A DNA stretch of 64,000 nucleotides, from NCBI RefSeq assembly GCF_016808335.1, contig NC_053148.1, positions 43,788,930-43,852,929 of the forward strand. The letters run 5' to 3'. Of this stretch, positions 25,235 through 35,301 are shown one piece after another. This stretch comes from Panicum virgatum. Taxonomy: Eukaryota; Streptophyta; Magnoliopsida; Poales; Poaceae. The notes beneath the pieces were generated by a model, which was not told where the DNA came from, searched no databases, and worked only from the letters and a program-made list of their open reading frames with translations. Numbering within the stretch: the first letter of the stretch is position 1; each line of letters starts with the position of its first letter. The translations under genes were made by a program, and so were the position numbers.

Positions 25235-26170
25235 CGTCCACGTGCGCCAGCGGCGCCGACCCCATCAGCCGCTGCAGCATCCTGAGGGCCCCGAACCGGC
25301 GCTCGTCCCGGGTCACCGGCGACGCGGCGCACGCCAGGGACTCCGTGGCGCGGCCGTGCAGCGTGTCGCCGCCCACCACGGGGCAGGGCACCGTGACCAC
25401 CTCGAACGCCGGGCTCTCGCCGGCGTTGTAGGCCAGCAGTTCCTGCTCCGACACCAGCTTCGACAGGATGTACTCCTGCAGGCGTGATCAGTACTGCTCG
25501 TCATATATATCACTCGTTGTCTATGGCTCTGAGATTTTGTTTGTTTTGATCAGGGTTTCAAAGCTCACATGGAACTGCTCGTTCCGGAGAGGGTAGTCGA
25601 CGTCGAGCGGCGTCCATCAGGATTCGTCGACGGCGTCCTTGAACCCGGAGGAATCCTCCCTGAGTGGCAAGCACGTCGCCATGGTGCCGGTGTGGATCAC
25701 GCGCTTCACCATCCTGGAGCCGGCGCACTGCTGGAGGATCACCCGCGCCGCGTCCAGAGCCGCCTCCGCCGTGCTCTTGTACTGCGTGCCAAACCTTAAT
25801 CTTAAAGAGAATCCCTCTCCATATCCGCGTCCAAGCCAGCGGATGAACAGCGGTTAGTTTGGACGCGGTGATCTGGTCACCTTGGTGCTCGTGGCATCGT
25901 GCTGGAACGGCGTGGCGACGAGGAAGACGAACCGGCACCCCGCGAAGGCCGGCGCGAACGTGGCGGCGTCGTAGAGGTCGGCCTGGAACAGCAGCAGCCA
26001 CCCGGACTCCGCCGCGCCGGGGACGAGCCGCCGCAGCAGCCCCGCCTTCTGCTCGTCGCCTGCGATCAAATCTTGGGATGATGGGCAGCTCCCGAGCAAT
26101 CAAGAAATCAGTGGCTAATCCGCGCGCTCATACGAACCGATGTCCCGGAGGGTGGCGTGGACGGTGTATC

Positions 26171-26685
26171 TGTTGACACAGAATCGCGCCAACACACTCG
26201 AATGCGTTAGAACGTACGAACGATCGTCAAAACGATCAACACCCGCGGACCGGTCTGACCGGTACCGCCGACCAGTCTGACCGGTGCAAGCAGGGACTCG
26301 CTGGAAACCTAGAACAGCGAGCTCGGGAGGGACCCCGTCGGAGCTCGTGATCGTAGGGTTGCTCTGAGGTCGGTAGGCCACTCAGAACGTCTTCAAACGC
26401 CGCCGGGACGAAGGAAGAAAGCAATCTAGGGTTGAAAAAGGCTAGAGTTTGAGAGATAAAAGTAATGCGATTTTTGTATTGATTCGATTGGGAATAACCT
26501 CAATCGGCCTTAGCCTTTATATTTATAGGCCGGGGAAGACGTACCCCTTCACGAGTAGGATTACATGAGGACTCTTTACAAAAATCCTAATTCTACTCGG
26601 ACTGTACAGACCAGACCGGTCTGACCGGTCGGCCCGACCGGTCAGACCGGTCGACCTCATCAGATGCCAAATTTGGCTGTCAACA
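26171..26685 (-). mobile_element. Solo LTR inside exon 1 of the SDR pseudogene
   Basis: 515 bp beginning TGTTGACA and ending TGTCAACA (matching inverted termini). It is flanked by GTATC (26166-26170) and TTATC (26686-26690), i.e. a 5-bp duplication with one later mutation. It has no internal coding region. A TATA-like CTATAAATATAAAGGC on the minus strand suggests LTR transcription leftwards. Several ACCGGTCTGACCGGT-type palindromes are present. The insertion point is within the Gly-Tyr codons just after the Rossmann motif. Confidence 0.88.
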
Positions 26686-26799
26686 TTATCCTTTGCCGAG
26701 GAGCTTCTTGACGAGCCACGAGCCGATGAACCCGGCGCCTCCGGTGACGCAAACCCGCACTCCGTCGTTGCTGCTGCTACTGTTCATGCTCTCCTCCAT

Positions 26800-27074
26800 T
26801 ACTGTGCCCACTGCCAAGCTCGAAGCTGCCTGATGAAGAAGGGGAGATGCAGAGGGCCTGGCCACTTGCGAGAAGATAAGACGCTACACGCTAGCAGAAA
26901 ATCTCGAGTTGGCACATTTGTCGCGGCCCGTTCACTTCAGATTATTACATTAACAGATTGAAATATTTTTTTAGAGGATGGAAATGAGTATAACGATGGT
27001 CTGACAGCCGTTCAGCACTTCGGCTGCTACAAAGCTTTAAAACCCATCAGCGTTAAGATCAGTCTCAGTGCTCG
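26800..27074. other. Upstream region of the SDR pseudogene
   Basis: Short leader and promoter-side sequence of the minus-strand pseudogene. Nothing else recognised. Confidence 0.35.
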
Positions 27075-27077
27075 TTA

Positions 27078-27470
27078 TATAGGGAACATATCATTTGAAA
27101 ACCGCAACCTTCGTGAAAATATATGTAAATCACAAAAAAAATTGTTTAAATTTATCAAAAAATCACACATGTAGATGATATGATGATATACAATCTTGTG
27201 AAATATTTTGTTCAAATTTAATTTTATTTGTGAGATATAAAAATAACAAATTTCTAACAAATTATTTGGACAACTTTCTACTTGAATATTGTTATTTTTA
27301 TATTTCACAAACTAAGTCGAGTTTGGACAAGATATTTTACAAGATTGTGTATCATCATATCATATATATGTGTGATTTTTTTGATGAATTTAGACGATGT
27401 TTTTGCTGTGGTTTACACGAATTTTCACAAAAATTGTGGTTTCTACCAGATATGTTTTTCATTATTATGC
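27078..27470. mobile_element. Foldback (long inverted-repeat) element
   Basis: The two halves (about 27090-27265 and 27270-27455) are diverged inverted copies of each other, at very roughly 80% identity by eye. The same peptide core, KIVYHHIIYMCDF, can be read from both strands. The structure would form a near-continuous hairpin of about 170 bp. No target duplication could be fixed, and it has no coding function. Confidence 0.75.
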
Positions 27471-27534
27471 TGTAAGTTGTTTATAAATGCCATGTTATTT
27501 CTAATGTTAACGCTTCGTTCTCTTCCCAAAAAAG

Positions 27535-27700
27535 TTTCTACACTACTCGTCACATCGAATTTTCGGACACATGCATGAAACATTAAATGCAATTGAAAAA
27601 ATAACTAATTACACAGTCTAACTGATTAGCACGAGATAAATCTTTTAAGTCTAATTAATTTATAATTAGACATTATTTGTCAAGTAATTAGTCGCTTACT
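27535..27700. mobile_element. Dispersed MITE-like repeat, copy 1
   Basis: Shares the string AACTAATTACACAGTCTAACT, and what follows through TTTTAAGTCTAATTA, with the copy at 49945-50110. This is a common grass MITE-type sequence. The ends and target site are not clear here. Confidence 0.6.
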
Positions 27701-27739
27701 CAGAAGCGAAGGCTGCAACGTGTGCTACATTTAACTTGT

Positions 27740-28180
27740 CGCTTACTTTTCGCGAACTGAGCGGGACTCAGTTCCGTTCGGCCTACCCTGCCTTCAGTTC
27801 TGTTCTCTTCCACGCCGTTCCTCTTCCTCGACTACGCCTGACTTCCATTCTGTTCTCCTCCACACGATTCTTCCTGACGACGCGAGTATTGAGCAGCAGC
27901 AGAGGGACCAGGCCTTCCCTTCGCTAGGGTTTGGTTGCCGGTCGCCTCCGCCCTCCGGCCAGGCCGCCGGAGCTAGGAGCGGTCGGAATCGAGTCAGTGC
28001 GGCCTTGCTGATCCGTTCCCCGCCTCCGACGTCCGCTCCTCGGTGCCAACGGAGGCCCCGCACAGCCGCACCTCGCCAGCCTCTCCTCAGCTCAGCTGCT
28101 CCCATCGGCGGCTCCTGACCCCCCAACTCCCTCATTCCTTCCTTCCCTGCGAAGTTCGATCTGACGCGTCAAGGTTTGAA
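27740..28180 (+). promoter_or_regulatory. PSMG4 promoter end and non-coding first exon
   Basis: GC-rich block with a CTAGGGTTT-type leader motif at about 27924 and a donor GCGTCAAG|GTTTGAA at about 28173. The first coding exon lies 1.4 kb downstream, so this is probably a 5' UTR exon. The TSS is inferred from composition only. Confidence 0.5.
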
Positions 28181-28259
28181 TCCTCTCCAATCTCCTGCCC
28201 CTTTTGTTTTTGGAACTGTTGCAATACATCGGGAATTTCAGTTCGTGGCGGAGCTAGAG

Positions 28260-28282
28260 CCCCCCCCCCCCCCCCCCCCCCC
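28260..28282 (+). repeat. Poly-C run (23 C)
   Basis: Twenty-three C residues in the long first intron of PSMG4. Length is likely unstable. Confidence 0.95.
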
Positions 28283-28864
28283 GCGCGGTGATGCAGTAGG
28301 CCCAGGCTAAAATGCTTCGTTTATTGGGCCTTAATTTGTTCGTGATTACATATTTGTTTGCCGCATCTGTAGAGGTCATATTTCGTATTTCCTGTCCTCT
28401 CTTGGATTACTTTGGTTCATCCTTCGCAAGTTCAGGTGCTACAATAGCTATATGGTTCTTCGTTAAATCGTTTTATTTTCTCTACTAATTTTACACTACA
28501 ATAGTTTACCAGGCTTGTAGATGCTAACAGAATATTAAATCTTTATGGATAACCATCAAATCTAAGAGATTGTTTGATAGTTTACCTTGGGAGAGATTGC
28601 ACCAGAATTCACAGCAAATACATTTACTGATGGCTTCTAGATATCAAGACACCCACATTACCACTTGTGTAAAACAATATTATTTTTATTCTTTGCCTTT
28701 GTGTAATCATATTATGATTTTCTATATTACCGAGACTTGTGCATGTACAACTAGCGAATATGCTGAAACTCCATACCAGAATTTGATGAGGCTTCTTAGA
28801 ATCAACCTAGTGATTTTATTCAACACTGATGCACAGGGACACCAGTGAAAGGCAGCAGCACTGG

Positions 28865-29558
28865 CCTTTAAATCCTGAAATAAGAACAAGCTACTTCAAC
28901 TCCATGCTTAATGATATAACAAAGTGGATAAAAACATGAAGCGGTTGACGGTGGACAAACCAGCGACTGGGCCACTGTCGGCGGAGAGCCGGAGACCTTG
29001 CATCTGCAGCTCTGCGCATCGGCTGAGCCAGCTTGCTGGGAGTCGCAATCGCAACCATGCGAGGCAGAGCTAGCTGCGGGCAACGGCACGGCACAGAGCT
29101 TCCCTCCACTACACGTGCGGCCCCTTAGGTAGCTCTTGCTCAAATCCTCCCCAATCCCCATCTCTTCGCCGATTTGGTTGAACTTAGAATCAGTTGCACA
29201 CATTGAAACGAAATACCATTCTATTTATATTGCATCTTGTACTTTATCTGTTCAAGTGTCCTATAATTATATAATGAAGAGGACCAATAGTCCAATACAA
29301 TGTGATGCTCCTGCTACTACTGAATTGATAATCCACCCGACCAACTTCACTTACAGAACTAGAATTAAGAACAGTACAAACCAAGTCTAACTTTAAGCAA
29401 AATAATCCTCATGTTGCACCAATGCTGAATGTCATTGATCCTGGGTTTCAGAAGCAGATTGAGGAAATGGATCCTCAATCGCTTCATGTTTTTATCCACT
29501 TTGTTATATCATTAAGCATGGAATGGAAGTAATTTGTTCTTATTTCAGGGTTTAAAGG
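28865..29558. repeat. 79-bp inverted repeat pair around a 536-bp spacer in PSMG4 intron 1
   Basis: The left arm 28865-28943 is the reverse complement of 29480-29558 with five mismatches (about 94% identity). The right arm contains the 3' splice site (TTATTTCAG|GG) of the first coding exon, so an antisense copy of that acceptor sits 0.6 kb upstream in the same intron. No matching target duplication lies outside the arms. The spacer holds a GC-rich piece (28943-29165) with no recognised protein. It may be a non-autonomous transposon with long ends or a local inverted duplication. Confidence 0.85.
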
Positions 29559-29564
29559 TGCGTG

Positions 29565-30984
29565 ATGTCTTCAGAGGAGCTGAGGACAAGCTTTTCAGAT
29601 TTTGTGGTGAGTTCATCAACCCGGAAAAAGGGCCAAACTAATTCTTCAGGTGATTCGTCGTCCGAGGGGGACCTCCAAGTCACTTGTTTCACAGAGGACC
29701 TTCATGATGTCACACTTCATTTTCAGATAGTGAGGTTCTCTAAACAGGTAAACAAGGTTTCTTGGTTTCAATCAAAGTATCAAACTGAAATTTCTGTAAA
29801 TTCAAGATTTATCACAAGTTCATTGTCGGTAAAAAATGCTTGTGCTACTTCTAATGATAGACTTGAATGTTGGCCAATCTGTACAGCCAAGTGCAAGACG
29901 AAAAGGAAAAGTAGTTATAGATAAGATGGGAAAAGAAACTTCATCTGGATGAGAAATGCAATTATGCAAATGGTATTAATTGTAGTTGCTGTGTTGGTGG
30001 CTTGTTCTATACTTCTAAAAGGAGAATGTTACACCTGATGTCTTATCAAGTTTTATTTAGAAAATCAAGTAAGTTTGAGCCCTGAAGTTACAAGTGTGCC
30101 CTGTATGTTTCTTCATATGAAACGGAAGCATCACACTTAAGTGTTTGGTTGTTCGACATTGTCACTATGAGCAAAGCTTGAAGTGTTTATCTATACATCA
30201 TTGTTATGATAGAGAAAATGCTTTATATCATTTGTAGTTGTCTTCTCAAAGCCTTCAATCTGCCTTTGAATCCTCTCAGCTTGTTTGTGATGTGTTAACT
30301 CTCAGGCTTTAATTGGTGTATGTAGAATAGTTATATGAGTGATTATATTTGAGCCTTTATTTTTTATTCTTTTGATGCAGATCTATGTGTGGGTTGGATG
30401 CAACACAGCAAAATTTGGCCATCTGTACGCTGCTGCAACCACTAGGCCGGTAAGTGGTAACTCTTTCAGTCTTAGAAGATGATGCTCATTTATTTCATTG
30501 TCTTTTTTTTTGGCAGTGTTGCCTCATGAAAACTGATGTTTCGTTGTCAATTTTTGCTATGTTGCCTTCTCATGTCCATTGCAGGATAATAGAGTGAGTG
30601 TCACCTCTGTACTAGGAGGAACATCCGACAACACCGGATCAGGAATCGCCCGCCGTCTAGGTACTGCTTCTGTTGTCAGCTAACTAATAGTGATGCATTC
30701 ATTATAGCTTACTGACAACAAGCTTTACATCACTTAATGTTTTAGTGCTGAAAACTGGTCTGAACATAGTCCTGGCATGCAACATTCCAAAAGACAGCCC
30801 CATGCTTGAGGTACTCACAAGCGCACTCAACTCTGCACAACAATTTTCTGAATTTGTGTATCTGGTGGTCACTGGTTCATGATTTCAGGCTGCTGCGGAG
30901 AGGAAGCTGGTGGAGAAGCTGAAAGGTTTGGGCTACACGAGACCCATAGCTGGGGAGGCTAATACTTCCATTGCACAGAAATAG
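29565..30984 (+). CDS. PSMG4: Proteasome assembly chaperone 4 (5 coding exons, 162 aa)
   Basis: PAC4/PSMG4 family; with PAC3 this small chaperone helps assemble the 20S proteasome alpha ring. Exons: 29565-29747, 30381-30449, 30585-30660, 30746-30810, 30889-30984; GT-AG introns, total 489 bases. Recognised from the C-terminal half: IYVWVGCNTAKFGHLYAA, a TSVLGGTSDNTGSGIARRL block, LKTGLNIVLACNI and AERKLVEKLKGLGY. The N-terminal part has a Ser-rich low-complexity segment (residues 14-35), usual for plant homologues. The start ATG is the first after the splice acceptor at 29549. A non-coding first exon near 27.8-28.2 kb is likely. Confidence 0.9.
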
Positions 30985-31689
30985 GTAGTGTGATCTGGTG
31001 AGGCTTCGACTATTACTGGGCTTAGTTTCACCGTTAGATGCAGGAGGAAAGCTTGTGATTATTACTGGGCTTGATCAATTGACTGGGTATCTGTACAATG
31101 TGGCAAAAATGTTCTGAATTATAGTGCCTTCCAGGGCTCTTGCACAAACGACAGCCTGCCATTGATCTGGATGCTCTGAAACATGGTGAGTTGCAACTCC
31201 TAGATGCAAATTGCAAATCGATCGATGCCTTGGAACATCGAAGCCCTGTGCTGTGCATCGCATATTGTGTTCAGATCGTTCAGCACTATTCTTAAGGGCT
31301 AGAGGAGTTTGCATTCGAAGTTTCTGCGTATTTTATAGGTTGAAACAAATCTGCTATTTACACGGTGCATGTTTTTTGCGTGTGTGTGGACTGGAGGGTG
31401 GACGGGCGATCAATAGCCGCAAGATTTACATGGAAGTGCCAATAAGAAAAATAAATTGCATGGAGGTTCATGCATTTTGGCCCTGGTTATCTTCTCCGGC
31501 GAGGTTTAAGCTCTGGCAGTTCTAGTAAGATTTTTTTTTCTTTTTTGACTGGAAGTTCTAGTAAGAGATCAAGCAGATATCTTGTGCTTAACCTTGAGCA
31601 AGTCCACGAAGTCATGATGCGAATACAGAAAGCCTTTGTTTCTTTTCTCCATCCATGAAGGAGAAAAAACGAATGCATGAAATACTAAA

Positions 31690-31970
31690 CGAAGTTTATT
31701 TGCGAAATTTTTTCATGGATGGGTGTAATTTTTCGAGACGAATCTAAAGAGACAAGTTTAATCATGATTGGCTACAGTGATGCTATAGTAACCACATCTA
31801 ATCATCTCCTAATTGTGCGGTCAAAGACCTAGTTAGCTGTCGTAATTGCTACAGTATCATAATTGTGGAGATTGTTTTGTAATTAGATTTTATTTAATAC
31901 CTCTAATTAGTGATCAAAGTGACGAAAAATTTTCATGAAATTTTTCTCTGGAACAACCAAACATGGCCAC
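31690..31970. mobile_element. Dispersed MITE-like repeat, copy 2 (GACGAATCT family)
   Basis: Contains GAGACGAATCTAAAGAG, AATCATGATTGGCTACAGTG and a GCGGTCAAAGACCT string, all shared in order with the element at 58824-59160. The outer bases carry partly inverted AAATTTTTTCATG / CATGAAATTTTT ends. Non-coding. Confidence 0.65.
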
Positions 31971-32165
31971 AGTGGAACCGAATTGTTGCTGTCAGTGTGA
32001 AAAACGGTGAGTGCAGAAGAGTCGGCTAGTGAGCTTTTTTTCAATATTGTTGGGTGCTGGCCGCTGGCCTAGCGGAGGCTTCCAAGTGATCGAGTGATTT
32101 TTTTCCTCCGTAGGTGGGCCTTATGAGAAGGATGTTGACACAGCGAGAATCGAAAACTAGCGTTA

Positions 32166-32308
32166 GGCTGTCCACAATGGCAAGAGCAAGAGCAAATTTG
32201 CTCTTGCCTCGTTTCCCACGCCTTCTCTGTCTACAGTGCCAAACAGTACATCTACAGTGCCAAACAGTAGATTTACTCCTTCATTTCCTCCTATCGCTGT
32301 GGACGGTC
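32166..32308 (+). mobile_element. Harbinger-like MITE, copy A
   Basis: Begins GGCTGTCCACAATGG and ends CTGTGGACGGTC. The whole 143 bp is repeated in opposite orientation at 54605-54747. A TTA precedes it, but the three bases after it (CAT) do not match, so the right target-site copy is lost or mutated here. Confidence 0.75.
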
Positions 32309-32419
32309 CATGCTGCCCTCAGTAAAGCAACGCTGTACCTCCTGGACCAGGCGCCCATGCTGCAGGTTTCAGCTGGTGGGCCATCCCTGCCACCTCCTCG
32401 GCCCCACAAGCTAGTATGA

Positions 32420-33800
32420 GAAGTTGGGCAGCTACAGGGTATTGGTACTACTAAGGTGCTCGTGCTAACACCACGGATAACTTGCAGATTACAAAAGAAA
32501 AAACACAGGTCCACGACTGTCAGAAATGTGTTGAAAGCTATACGACAAACAAAACTGCAATGTAAGTCAATTAGTCTAGTCCCTTTCTATAAGTGAAACA
32601 CACAGACCATTAACAACATCACCTATCCGTAACTTACAAGAATCATCAAACCAGATCATACACGGGAGTTTAGGACATGATAGGCTAATACAATCTCATA
32701 TCTTCAGTTGGACATGTTGAAACTATTCAAAATTTGAATCAAGGAACTGAAGAGCAAATTAAATGGCCTACACCAAAAATAAAAAAAAAGAACACTATTG
32801 CATTCCTGACCATGCAACATATGCATTTTTTTCCTTTCTTCAAAGCCTTCATGCCATCTACCTTTCATCTTAAATATTACATCTCTTGTTTCTCCAACAA
32901 AAAGAAATGCAGACTATAAATAAAAAGAAAATTTGTTCATATAGATACATCTATATTTTTTTCCATTTAAGCATTCAAGCATCATGTTCATGGCAGTACC
33001 AATATATAAATAAAGCCCATGTGTAACAAATTGCCCTTCAGATTTAGGGCACAATTTCAGCAGTATTTGTTTGTCTTCAACTCATGTATGCATAAGCCTC
33101 AGGCCTAATTAGCTACCACATTGTTTCTTGTAAACTAAGATTAACTTAATTATTTTTCCAACTCCATTACAGATAATAAAATCCATTGGTACCTACTTCA
33201 CTAGCAGCCATAGCAAACCATATACAAGAAAACACCAGCATGTTAGTTTTGGAGATTCCTTCAATCTCTAAGCTGCATGCTTCTCCTTCTTAAATGACAT
33301 AGCGGTGCTCCCGCAAACCCTTCAAAAAAAAATATTAAACAAATCCTCAAGAAATGCAATCACCTGACTTCCCCTTTTCCCATATGTACTCACCCACCAA
33401 TACAGTAAGGGGACTGAGCCTCTTGCAGTATGATACAGGAAGAAGTTTCTTTGTGGTGGTCAAGCTGAAACCTTTTCTTTCTACACATTCCCATTAGTAC
33501 ACATGCTGACATACATGCTCCGAACTTGGACAATCTGCTCATCAAGTGCTTGTGCTTCCTAGCTAGTAGGACACAACTTGAATCATCATCATATAGCAGG
33601 CCGGCTGATTAAGATGATCTCGAAACCTGCAAAGAAGGAAAATAAATTTTAATCAGGTAGTGTTACAAATGTCATAACTGACAGCAGAATTCTCATCTGA
33701 ATGTTGGGCACCTTCACTAAAATGTCTTATACAAGGAAGCAGACAAGGACATGCAATCCTCAAACTCAACTGGATGTAAATATTCACGCAGCAGTTAATG
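32420..33800. other. AT-rich intergenic, no gene recognised
   Basis: Low coding potential. The minus strand at 33655-33640 leads into a T-rich tract and acceptor-like TTCTTTGCAG|GTTTCG (about 33626), which may be a 3' UTR exon of the kinase-related locus to its right. Confidence 0.4.
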
Positions 33801-33806
33801 GAAAGC

Positions 33807-34320
33807 TCAGAGGAATATAAATAGGCAAGCATATGGAACAAACAATGCATATGGCCAAGCAATCGATATAACCCGATTAGAATATCCTGAGTTCCTTGAC
33901 ATGACCGCGCCCCAGCGATTTCCAGCGGTGCCCATAGATGTTACATGAAAACCTTCTTTACACTTTTTATTGATCCACTTGTAAGGGAATGATTCACTAA
34001 CCTTGTATGATTGCTGAATGTAAGGAGTTCCTGTAATAGTGAAAATATATCACCCAAAACTATATAATATTTGGCCCTGATAATTTATAAACAATGCCAT
34101 GGCGAAAAAAATGGAAGTTAGCAGGCAAAGTCCAAGAGATATATTAGGATATTTTTTTACAGTTAATTGGAAAATGGTCAGAAAATGGAGGTTCAAGCCA
34201 CAAGCACGAATAGTAACAAGAAATAGTAACCATCATACCTTTGGACATAACAACTAATGAACTTCCACTGGTTAATCCAGCAAATGCGGTTATGTAATAA
34301 CTTTTCTCCCAGTGCTCCAT
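33807..34320 (-). pseudogene. Fragment of a MUT9-like / casein-kinase-I-like kinase C-terminal domain
   Basis: Two minus-strand exons are visible. 34320-34239 encodes EHWEKSYYITAFAGLTSGSS and LVVMSKG. 34030-33807 encodes TPYIQQSYKVSESFPYKWIN, then a CKEGFHVTSM segment and GNRWGAVMSRNSGYS, before running into unrelated residues and a TGA. The splice joint (AAAG|GT...CAG|GA) keeps the frame. These motifs belong to the conserved C-terminal region of plant MUT9-like/EL1-like casein kinase I proteins. The kinase catalytic domain is absent from the window. The upstream side is cut at 34406 by the gypsy retrotransposon. I read it as a truncated gene copy. Confidence 0.72.
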
Positions 34321-34405
34321 TATCCAGTTTTGGGTATAGAAATAGAGTTAGGTTTCCGCAATAAACCATTTATTCAGCATGTCATGCTTGTAACAGATAG
34401 TACTG

Positions 34406-34894
34406 TGTTGGGTTCTCGGCTTCTTTACAACCCAAGCAAAATGCATACACGAAGGTGATACAAAGCAAAGTGGCAAAGTTTCGCCCTCATATATGCACGT
34501 GTCGAGTACAGATTGGTTAGGGGGTATTTATACCCCTAACCTTTGTTACATAATGACCATGATGCCCCTACCTGCCCCGAATATTCTGCGAATATCCTGG
34601 GCCGTAGGTTATTTCATACAAGTTGGAGTGTACAAATTGTCTATCCTATCCGATTCGTAACCGAGAAGCTACTCCGAAGCTTCGAGGCAACCTTCAGATC
34701 AGCGGTTGACCTTCGTTCTCCTTCTAGGACCTTCGGTGTCTTCCGGGGATCTTCGGCTGACGGGATCACCTTCGGACATGTCCTCAGACCTTCGGGACGA
34801 GGGGTAACCTCCGGTCTTCAGCGTCCTCCAGGACCTTCGGCTCCCATTGTGTAGCTTCGGGCAACCTCCGTTATTCGAGACGGTGACCCCCCCA
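34406..34894 (-). repeat. 3' LTR of the Tat-type element
   Basis: 489 bp if it begins (minus strand) TGGGGGGGTCACC and ends GAGAACCCAACA. The outer end is exact by comparison with the other LTR; the inner end is inferred from the purine-rich tract on the minus strand. Rich in CCTTCGG/ACCTTCG motifs. Confidence 0.75.
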
Positions 34895-35301
34895 ATAGTA
34901 GCCCCTCGCGGGCGAGGGCCAACTCTGACGGGCCGAACCCTCGAAGTATCCGTTACCTGCAACCAAAAAATGTCTCCCTCCGTTGGAGGTTGGGACGAGC
35001 CGAAGGTAACTTTTGCATACGTGTCGATTTTTAGTTGGGCGACGTTTGATATCCTTCTCGATTTTACCGTTGGGGGGGGGGTGAGGCGTCGCTTTCACGC
35101 CTTCTGCTTGTAGCGAAGCTCTGCTGGTTTTTTCGAGCTTGCCACGTGGTGCGCTGTGATTTGCCAGTAGCTTCAAGCTTCTCCGCCGCAGCAGTTTGGC
35201 AAAGTGGTTTGTGAGTTGGGAGATCTTCGCATCGTCTGCATCATTTGTGAGTGGCTTGCAAAGTTTTTTTTTGAGTCTCATTATTTTGTGCTTTCACAGG
35301 A

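Larger units (their letters stand above)
24674..26799 (-). pseudogene. SDR reductase pseudogene (DFR/anthocyanidin reductase/HC-toxin-reductase-like) broken three ways
   Basis: Minus-strand exons: 26799-26138 (interrupted by a solo LTR), 26059-25881, 25781-25569, 25475-24930 (interrupted by a MITE), 24833-24674. Without the two insertions and their target duplications the exon lengths sum to 1074 (357 codons plus stop), so the frame is otherwise kept. Visible motifs are the Rossmann nucleotide-binding VTGGAGFIGSW near residue 18 and the catalytic YILSK (YxxxK) near residue 180. The family is the SDR reductases acting on flavonoids and related carbonyls; the sequence reminds me most of grass HC-toxin-reductase-like and anthocyanidin-reductase-like proteins, but the substrate cannot be told. 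Defects: 515-bp solo LTR at codon 37-38, in-frame TGA at 25617-25619 (codon 162, before the active-site Tyr), and a 158-bp MITE in the exon after it. No functional product is expected. Confidence 0.9.

Noticed and set aside
28868..29203. 111-codon minus-strand Cys/Ser-rich frame in PSMG4 intron 1
   Set aside because: It runs from the inverted-repeat arm into the GC-rich spacer and matches no family; probably chance.
28865..29558. Pack-MULE interpretation of the PSMG4 inverted repeat
   Set aside because: No 9-bp target duplication flanks the arms (GCAGCACTGG versus TGCGTGATG do not match).
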